Assembly (NCBI GenBank): GCA_026134085.1
Contig: JAOQIN010000006.1
Location: forward strand, 1 to 64,000
DNA: 64,000 nucleotides
DNA from: Candidatus Methanoxibalbensis ujae
GTDB taxonomy: Archaea; Halobacteriota; Syntropharchaeia; Alkanophagales; Methanospirareceae
Direction: 5' to 3'
Made by a program: the position numbers and the translations under genes. Shown here piece after piece: positions 57,297 to 64,000 of this stretch. Each line of letters starts with the position of its first letter. Positions within the stretch are counted from its first letter, which is position 1. Under the pieces are notes generated by a model. That model did no database searches and was not told the origin of the DNA. It worked only from the letters and a program-made list of their open reading frames with translations.

Positions 57297-58629
57297 ACCA
57301 TCAATAAAAGTGTGCGGCGTTCCCATACTCCTCCGCAATTTTTTAATATTGAAAAAACTTGGTTTTGATGTTGCGGTTGTCGCGGGATACAAATCAGAAA
57401 TCATAAAGGAGCTGCTCAAAGGTGAAGAAGTTGAATTTGTGCATAATGACAATATCGATCGTGGCAATGCTTACTCTGTTCTCTGTGCGGAGAAAATCCT
57501 CAAAAACGAAAATGTTTTCGTTGTGCTTATGGGGGATCACATATTCAGCGAAGAATTTCTGACGGCAGTCAGAGATTTCGCATTATCTGAGGAATCATCA
57601 GCGGCAGCACATTCTCCCCGTATGACAGCTATCGTATGTGACAGCGACGCAGCGCTTGATATTGAGGAAGCAACCAAAATACGCACGGAAGACGGCTCTG
57701 TCGCGGACATAGGCAAGAACATCCCGGATTGGACATACATAGACACGGGCGCATTCATATGCACACCTCATGTTTTCAATATACTTGAGCGCGCGTTCTC
57801 AAAGAAGGAAAAAGTTGAATGGTCGGAGATTGTCAGGGAAGCCAGAATGAAAACGCACAAAATAAATGCATTTTGGGCAGATATTGACACTGTTGAAGAC
57901 CTGAAAAATGCTGAAAATGAGATTCTTAAGAGTCTTGTGAAGCCTGAAGATGGCATAATTTCAAAATATCTGAACAGAAAGATTTCATTGCGCATATCAA
58001 AATGGCTGTGTTCATACGATATAAGTCCCAATGTGATCACCTCCATCTCTTTCATTCTCTCCATAATCTCCGCTTTCTTCTTCATGTCACATGCTTTCAT
58101 TCCATATTCTTATGTCATGGGGGGAATTATAGCTCAGATCTCCTCCGTGATTGATGGAGTGGACGGCGAGATAGCGAGACTGAAGATGAGAACAACAGGT
58201 TTTGGAGGATTTTACGATTCAGTTCTTGACAGATATGCCGATGTTTTCATCCTGTCAGCAATATTATTTGCTGCCAGTTATCACTTCACTCATCATTTAT
58301 CTCATCATGAAATGCTCATCAACATCTCACTTTTCATCGCAGCTCTCACAGGTGCATCGCTTGTCAGCTACACAGCATCAAAATTCGGCGAAATCTACCG
58401 CGATAAAATTGAAAAACATGAGGGAATTTTCAGATTCATACCTGCTAAGAGGGATGAACGCATATTTATAATATTCGTGTGCGCTATATTTGCTGAGTTT
58501 AACACAGTTTTCTTTCGTATTGCTTTTATTGCAATAGCCGTATCCACGAATTTGCGAACTCTGTGCAGATTATTTGTGGCGAGAAGTGAGAAACTGGGGA
58601 GATTGCAGAAACAGCGGCATGAGATATGA
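57229..58629 (+). CDS. Fused inositol-1-P cytidylyltransferase / CDP-alcohol phosphotransferase (IPCT/DIPPS-like)
   Basis: N-terminal 'MKALILAAGRGRRLQNLTAEKPKPSIKV'; C-terminal CDP-AP motif 'DGVDGEIARLKMRTTGFGGFYDSVLDRYAD'. Confidence 0.9.
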   Translation: MKALILAAGRGRRLQNLTAEKPKPSIKVCGVPILLRNFLILKKLGFDVAVVAGYKSEIIKELLKGEEVEFVHNDNIDRGNAYSVLCAEKILKNENVFVVLMGDHIFSEEFLTAVRDFALSEESSAAAHSPRMTAIVCDSDAALDIEEATKIRTEDGSVADIGKNIPDWTYIDTGAFICTPHVFNILERAFSKKEKVEWSEIVREARMKTHKINAFWADIDTVEDLKNAENEILKSLVKPEDGIISKYLNRKISLRISKWLCSYDISPNVITSISFILSIISAFFFMSHAFIPYSYVMGGIIAQISSVIDGVDGEIARLKMRTTGFGGFYDSVLDRYADVFILSAILFAASYHFTHHLSHHEMLINISLFIAALTGASLVSYTASKFGEIYRDKIEKHEGIFRFIPAKRDERIFIIFVCAIFAEFNTVFFRIAFIAIAVSTNLRTLCRLFVARSEKLGRLQKQRHEI

Positions 58630-59444
58630 TATCAAAAAAAGCAAGAGGATGGGAGAGGGATATGAAAAGGAGAGTTATAAGCGTTTCTGGCAAGGGGGGC
58701 TCGGGAAAAACAATGATATCAGCGCTTCTCATCAGGGAGATACTTGCTGAGTGCGACAGGAGCGGGGTCGGATGTTGTGTGCTTGCGATAGATGCTGACC
58801 CTGATGCGAATCTTGCAGATGCGCTCGGCGTCTCATATGAGAAGACCGTTGGGGACATAAGGGAGAAAATTCTGGAGGAGAAGCAGAGAGAAATAGGAAT
58901 GGACATCCGCATACGATTTGAGGCGAAGATTGCAGAGATAATGGTTGAGGAGCATGGATTTGACCTCATTGTGATGGGGCGTCCTGAGGGGCCCGGATGC
59001 TACTGCCCCGTAAATCACATACTGCGTGCAGCGATAGATGCACTCTCCCGGAACTACGATTTCACTGTCATAGACTGCGAGGCAGGTCTTGAGCATCTCA
59101 GCAGAAGGACAACGCAGGATGTTGATGTGATGATTGTCGTCATTGATGAAACAATGAAGAGCATAAGAACAGCGCTGAGATTGATTGAGATAGCGCGCGA
59201 ATTGGATGTTGATGTGAGAAACATGTTCTTCGTTGCAAACAAAATAACAACAGAAGAGACGAAGAAGCGCATAGAGGCTGCTGCTCGCAGGCATGGGATT
59301 GAGATATCCGCATTCATTCCATATGATCAGAGCGTCGCCCGTTTTGACATTGAGGGAATTCCTGTTGTCAATCTTCCCGATGACTCTCCTTCTGTGGTTG
59401 CGGTGCGCGGGATTGTGAAGATGGTGATGTCCGATGATTCATGA
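58626..59444 (+). CDS. cooC: CooC-like MinD-family P-loop ATPase (Ni/CODH maturation type)
   Basis: 'ISVSGKGGSGKTMISALL', 'VLAIDADPDANLADALG', 'VMGRPEGPGCYCPVNHILRAAIDAL', 'TVIDCEAGLEHLSRRTTQDVD'. Confidence 0.88.
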   Translation: MISKKARGWERDMKRRVISVSGKGGSGKTMISALLIREILAECDRSGVGCCVLAIDADPDANLADALGVSYEKTVGDIREKILEEKQREIGMDIRIRFEAKIAEIMVEEHGFDLIVMGRPEGPGCYCPVNHILRAAIDALSRNYDFTVIDCEAGLEHLSRRTTQDVDVMIVVIDETMKSIRTALRLIEIARELDVDVRNMFFVANKITTEETKKRIEAAARRHGIEISAFIPYDQSVARFDIEGIPVVNLPDDSPSVVAVRGIVKMVMSDDS

Positions 59445-59564
59445 GATGTTGCTGATGTCGCTGATGTTGCCGATATTGCCGATATTGCCATGCAACGCCA
59501 CTTGCGTGAGGTGATATGTGATGAGTAAAACTATAAAGAGGCGGAAAATGATGGATGATGGGGG

Positions 59565-60224
59565 GTGTGTGCATTGAAAATACTGTTTATCACTTCAAAT
59601 GTGCATAAATTTCGTGAGGTGCAGGATATAGTGAGGAATATCTCGCGGAGATCAGATATTGAGATATCACATCTCCCGTTGAAATATCCTGAAATTCAGC
59701 ATGAAGAAATTGAGTTTGTGGCGAAAAGCGCTGCATACTTCATCATGAAGGAGTGCTATGTGAGTGAACCATTCTTTCTGGAGGATTCAGGCCTTTTTAT
59801 CCCTGCATTGAAGGGATTTCCCGGTGCATTCTCTTCATTTGTGTTCAGCAAAATAGGAAATGAAGGTATTTTGAAGCTTATGAGTGGGCTTGAAGGTGAT
59901 GAGAGGCGCGCATTCTTCAAATCAGTCATCGCTTTCTCCTCTTCATCGCACGCATCAAATTCATCGCGCTCTTATGATTTTTTTGACATTTGCTCCGACG
60001 CTCGCGCTCACAATTGCATGCCCGCACCAGGTGATGTGAAGATATTTGTCGGCATAACGGAGGGCAGGATAGCCGATAGTGAGAGGGGTTCAGGCGGCTT
60101 TGGTTTTGATCCGATATTTGAATATGAGGGAAAGACATTCGCCGAGATGACGACTGAGGAGAAGAACAGCGTGTCTCATCGCGGAAAAGCCGTCAGGAAG
60201 TTCATCGATTATCTGATCGGTTGA
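59565..60224 (+). CDS. XTP/dITP pyrophosphatase (Ham1/RdgB)
   Basis: 'LFITSNVHKFREVQDI', 'FFLEDSGLFIPALKGFPGAFSSFV', 'GSGGFGFDPIFEYEGKTFAEMTTEEKNSVSHRGKA'. Confidence 0.94.
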   Translation: MCALKILFITSNVHKFREVQDIVRNISRRSDIEISHLPLKYPEIQHEEIEFVAKSAAYFIMKECYVSEPFFLEDSGLFIPALKGFPGAFSSFVFSKIGNEGILKLMSGLEGDERRAFFKSVIAFSSSSHASNSSRSYDFFDICSDARAHNCMPAPGDVKIFVGITEGRIADSERGSGGFGFDPIFEYEGKTFAEMTTEEKNSVSHRGKAVRKFIDYLIG

Positions 60225-60429
60225 GGTTGATCGGTTGAGGATACGATCGGTTGAGGAAGGGGCTGAGTCAACAGACCATGCCATTGAGAACAAGGGCTCG
60301 TTTCGTTTAATGATCCAGTCTGCATTCAGTTCAATCCCTCAAGGCGGACCCCGCTGCATCTCAAACTATTCAATGAACTGAGATAGATGATAACAAAAAT
60401 CTTGTTTTCTTACCTCAGCTCTGTCACTT

Positions 60430-60930
60430 GAAATCTTCAGCTTTTCCGACCTTCTATGTAATAGCCCACCCTCATTAACTTCTTCCCATAGAATTTCGGT
60501 CTTGGATTGGCGGTGAAAACGACAGTAGCTTATCTAAATCATCCAAATCAATAAACGCATTCTCGTATAATCTCAACTTCTTTCTCAACCGTTATGTGAA
60601 CGAACCAATCATTCTTCCTTCTCATCAGCCTCCTGATCTCCAAGTCATATTTATTTCGCAATTAACAGGTAGATTCAGCCTCCCATGTGTTTATATTCCG
60701 ATAGCCTGTTGCCGGTCACCATCATAGACGTCGTCTCTCAAAATAAGAGAATTTTCAATAAGAGGATTTTCAGTTTTCCACTGTTCCGCTTTCTGATTTT
60801 TCTTAACAGTTTTCTTAACAGCAGCTTGCTGTTTGGTTGCGGAATAAAGCTCTGCATCTCCCCCTCTCAAATCTTTCTGGAAGTCAGCGCATTCCCTCTC
60901 CAAAAAGCTTTCCATTATTTGCTTCATCCA
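60430..60930 (-). pseudogene. TnpB-like relic (second, distinct lineage)
   Basis: Multi-frame fragments 'QQAAVKKTVKKNQKAEQWKTENPLIENSLILRDDVYDGDR', 'NDWFVHITVEKEVEII', 'VVFTANPRPKFYGKKLMRV'. Confidence 0.5.
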
Positions 60931-61665
60931 TTATTTTACGATTGTTGCAACATGTGTCCATAGCGATGAGAGCTTAAGCAATTCAGAGCTTAAGCAATTT
61001 GGGAAACTATTTAGAATATTTCTCCTCTTTATCCTCTATTTTGTGGAATAATTGGATAAGCTGAAATAAGTGGAGATAATCTTGTGGCAATATTGAGAAC
61101 TTTGATCCCTGATTCATCGGCAACATCATAGATAATTTTCTCCGATCTTTCCTTGATTTTTCGATTAAAACGCTACGCTCAGGACACAAAACCAGACTGG
61201 ATGCGATATGCTTTGTTTCCTGAGTGTTGTATAACTTATCTTTCTGTTTCAACATGCGAAAGTGTGGCGAGGGCAGTCAGACTGAATCCAGTTCAAATAA
61301 GAGGAGTTTCATATTTTTAAGGATTGGGAGAGCATCTCCTGTCGCAATAATCTCTTTTCTGCACAGAAACACAGAAACACTTAAAAACTAAAAAACATGA
61401 AAGAATCAGAAAAAGATAGATAAAGCAGAATAGATTGAACGAAAAAATTATTCTGAAACCAAAGTATGGACCATCTGTCAAAGACTGAGGAAATTTTGCA
61501 AAATTGTAGAAACGGGCTCAGTCTTTGGAAGTGCATTGTAATGAAAAACTGATAATCATCGTAGCATATAATAAGCAGGTGAGGCAGCAATGGGGATTAT
61601 TTTAATTTGTCTTTCTCTCTGCGCATGTGGCGTTTAAACGATTCTCCAACAGTCTGCTCAGGCAT

Positions 61666-62579
61666 TTATGAGGCGCTCCTGAGTTTGCGCTTATTCAAGA
61701 TATAATGCGAGGGAGCCATCCACATCACGCCTGTCCTTCTGCATAGCAACCTCACCCTATTCACCGCAAACTGCCCTATCCGCTTCCCAAACGCATCCAT
61801 GACGCCTACGACTTTTTTCTTTCCAGGCAAACCGCACACCCAGCCTCTGTAAACCTTACCTGCTTCCTCAGCTTCCACGAAATATCCTTTCCTCCGCCGT
61901 TTGATGTTCCTCCGAAACGAGGTCTTATGCCTCCCTTTTATCTCTATGCAGACTCCTTCTCACAAGCTCAGGTCGCTGCCAATACCAGAATGAAGCTTCA
62001 CTGTTGACATTTCCATCACAAAGAAGGCATAGCAGCGCAACAGCATCGTTCGCATGGCTTTCTGGAGCAATAAGGTCTTTCTTTGTTGATTTCGCAATTT
62101 TGTATTTCTCTCTGGCTTCAGCGGTCTGCCAACCTTTGAAAGTTATGAGGTTGGCAATCTCCCTCAATGCCCTGTATAACATCGTTTTACCGTTTCAACC
62201 GTGCTGAAGTATTTTCCATCATTTCTCGTATAGTGGTGCAACATCCTCAACAGCTGTCCTCTTAATTGGGAAATCTTGCACAATGATGATTATTTTATCT
62301 GCAACCTTTGAAGGCATATTCGCCATTTCCTTGAGGATATCTCTCTCTATCAGTTCCAACCGCACTACCAGTTCTAACCGCATAGCCATCGTATTTGGAG
62401 CCTGGATCAACCGCAAGACTGACATCCTGCGTTCTGTCTCCAACTGGAATCAGCATTTGCACAATATCGAGCTTGTTGAATTTGCCGACCGCTACGCCAT
62501 CTCTCATAATCTTTCTCGCCTTCGCTGGCTTCGTGGGCATCAGAGGCTTTCCATCAACGCTCACAACTGGAACTCTCAT
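61666..62579 (-). pseudogene. IscB/IsrB-like RuvC protein relic (HNH-less), frameshifted and internally deleted
   Basis: 'MRVPVVSVDGKPLMPTKPAKARKIMRDGVAV' (PLMP), 'VSLAVDPGSKYDGYAV' (RuvC-I), 'TAVEDVAPLYEKW' (RuvC-II), 'LIAPESHANDAVALLC' (RuvC-III), 'RPELVRRSLHR', 'GIRPRFGGTSNGGG', 'VMDAFGKRIGQFAVNRVRLL', in order across broken frames. Confidence 0.8.
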
Positions 62580-62835
62580 CTCTCACCCCGTTTCACGCCG
62601 ATACTCGGCCGGGACGTGAAAACCCGTATCGGCCCCCTCGGGGCTGCCATCACTCGGACATCGGAGCGGGCAGGGTGCTCTTCTACAGCGCCTGGTCTTC
62701 TACAGCGCCTGTGACTGGGGGAGCATCCCGGTCTCCGCATGATGGCTGCTGCTCCTTAAAAAACAACCTGCGCACGACGGCGCAAGCATTCCACCCCCGC
62801 CTTCGGAGAGGAGTCGTTTACCATCATAAGCTGCT
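62580..62835 (-). ncRNA. Candidate omegaRNA-like structured segment upstream of the IscB/IsrB relic
   Basis: GC-rich ~250 nt directly 5' of the PLMP start; complementary arms CCGATAC/GTATCGG and GCCCC/GGGGC, pyrimidine/purine arms and CCGGGATGCTCCCCCAGTC; position matches omegaRNA loci of the IscB family. Confidence 0.5.
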
Positions 62836-62841
62836 CTGTGG

Positions 62842-63246
62842 TCATTGCTGCTCCCCTTCTATGCGCTCTACGAGAATTCCTTTTCCACGCACGACATCAA
62901 AATCAGGACATCCACATGCGGGACACCGTGAGAACGCATGTATGAGCTCCGGAAGGAAATGTATTGCCTCATTTTCCTCATCGTCTTCGCGCCTTTTGAA
63001 ATTCCATTCATTTCCGCAGTGTCTGCATTTGAATAATGCTTTCTCTTTTTCCCATGTTATCTTCATATCTGCGAAGCGCTTGCTGTCCTCCGCGATGGCT
63101 ATCTCATGCAACGCAGTGATGAAAATATCCATATCCATCTGATATAACTCGCCTATCCGCAGCTTCACGCACCTCACACGCCTCATTCCGTGTGATGCGC
63201 TCATCAGAAATGCTATAACCGCCTCTGCCAATGCCCACTCATGCAT
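62842..63246 (-). CDS. hypA: Hydrogenase nickel incorporation protein HypA
   Basis: 'MHEWALAEAVIAFL', 'VRCVKLRIGELYQMD', zinc site 'FKCRHCGNEWNF...CPACGCPDFDVVRGKGILVERIE'. Confidence 0.92.
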   Translation of the reverse strand: MHEWALAEAVIAFLMSASHGMRRVRCVKLRIGELYQMDMDIFITALHEIAIAEDSKRFADMKITWEKEKALFKCRHCGNEWNFKRREDDEENEAIHFLPELIHAFSRCPACGCPDFDVVRGKGILVERIEGEQQ

Positions 63247-63290
63247 GCTCCATGCTTCAAATCAAAATAAGATGTATGTTGCGATTGTTT

Positions 63291-63842
63291 TCAAACATTT
63301 AAATCAATAATCTCCTTTATCCTCCGCCGGAATTCCTCCAGAGAACAATTGTTTCTCACCACGATGTCTGCATTTCTCATCGCCTCTCTCATACCCCATG
63401 CATTCTCTCTCGCTTCTCTGCGCATGAATTCTTCAATGCTCAGCGCATCATCTCCACGACCTCGCTTCAAAATGCGTTCGTATCGTATTTCAAGAGGTGC
63501 ATCAATGCAAACCAGCAGGAAATCGCCGCCGAACTCCCTTTTTAAAGCCTCAACCTCAGCAATTCCACGAATACCATCTATCACAACAACATCCGAATAA
63601 CGAAGTGCACGCTTTATTTTTGGAATGCATCTTCTCGCTATCGCATCCATACCCTCCCTCGCACGCAGCTCTGACGCAACTCTCCCCGCATTCTCATCGC
63701 TGAGTGGTAATCCCCTGCGGTGAAGCTCCTCTCTTATCACATCTCCCATCACAACAACGGGGATGCCCTCCTCCCTCGCAACATCGGCAGCCTCTGTCTT
63801 GCCTGATGCTGGCGCACCGACAAACGCAATAATACGCACCAT
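63291..63842 (-). CDS. UPF0200-type archaeal nucleotide/dephospho-CoA-kinase-like P-loop protein
   Basis: 'IIAFVGAPASGKTEAADVAREEGIPVVVMGDVIREE', 'DVVVIDGIRGIAEVEALKREFG'. Confidence 0.87.
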   Translation of the reverse strand: MVRIIAFVGAPASGKTEAADVAREEGIPVVVMGDVIREELHRRGLPLSDENAGRVASELRAREGMDAIARRCIPKIKRALRYSDVVVIDGIRGIAEVEALKREFGGDFLLVCIDAPLEIRYERILKRGRGDDALSIEEFMRREARENAWGMREAMRNADIVVRNNCSLEEFRRRIKEIIDLNV

Positions 63843-64000
63843 TTCGCTCTGATCCCTTATTCCGATCCCTCATTCGCCCCTCATTCGCTTCACACTCCAA
63901 TTATTTTTCATTCTCCTCGGATATTATTACGAGGTCATTGGCAGCACGAGGTGCATAATTCATGAGGAGAGGTCGGCATATTCAACTGCTCAGAAACCTT

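Noticed and set aside
62283-62714. Plus-strand ORF of 143 aa
   Set aside because: Antisense to the IscB/IsrB relic and its upstream RNA-like segment; the minus strand carries all conserved motifs.

Overview
The window looks like chromosomal DNA from a methanogen- or ANME/alkanotroph-type euryarchaeon, possibly thermophilic. Supporting genes: MfnA (methanofuran), a single-ORF ComDE-like sulfopyruvate decarboxylase (coenzyme M), V-type ATPase, TFE, RFC small subunit, CetZ, archaeosortase, archaeal ribosomal proteins, and inositol-phosphate/DIP-type solute genes. Most of it is ordinary housekeeping sequence on both strands. Items worth a second look: (1) a full-length PafA/Dop (Pup-ligase) family homologue at 4.1-5.7 kb, with no Pup-like ORF seen nearby and an apparent Cys at the position of the catalytic Asp; (2) a decayed HNH-less IscB/IsrB-like gene at 61.7-62.6 kb preceded by a GC-rich, foldable ~250-nt segment resembling an omegaRNA, directly downstream of hypA; (3) a PRC-barrel / CetZ / membrane coiled-coil cluster at 9.7-13.8 kb; (4) a V-ATPase A subunit split at its P-loop by an intein carrying a polypurine low-complexity insert, in a dispersed ATPase operon; (5) a ROK kinase / inositol-1-P synthase / fused cytidylyltransferase-phosphotransferase cluster; (6) several gene relics (cofH-like, IS1595-like, IS200/605 tnpA+tnpB, another tnpB); (7) pervasive short tandem repeats, some inside housekeeping ORFs. 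All assignments come from reading the translations and remembered family motifs. No database search or folding program was run.
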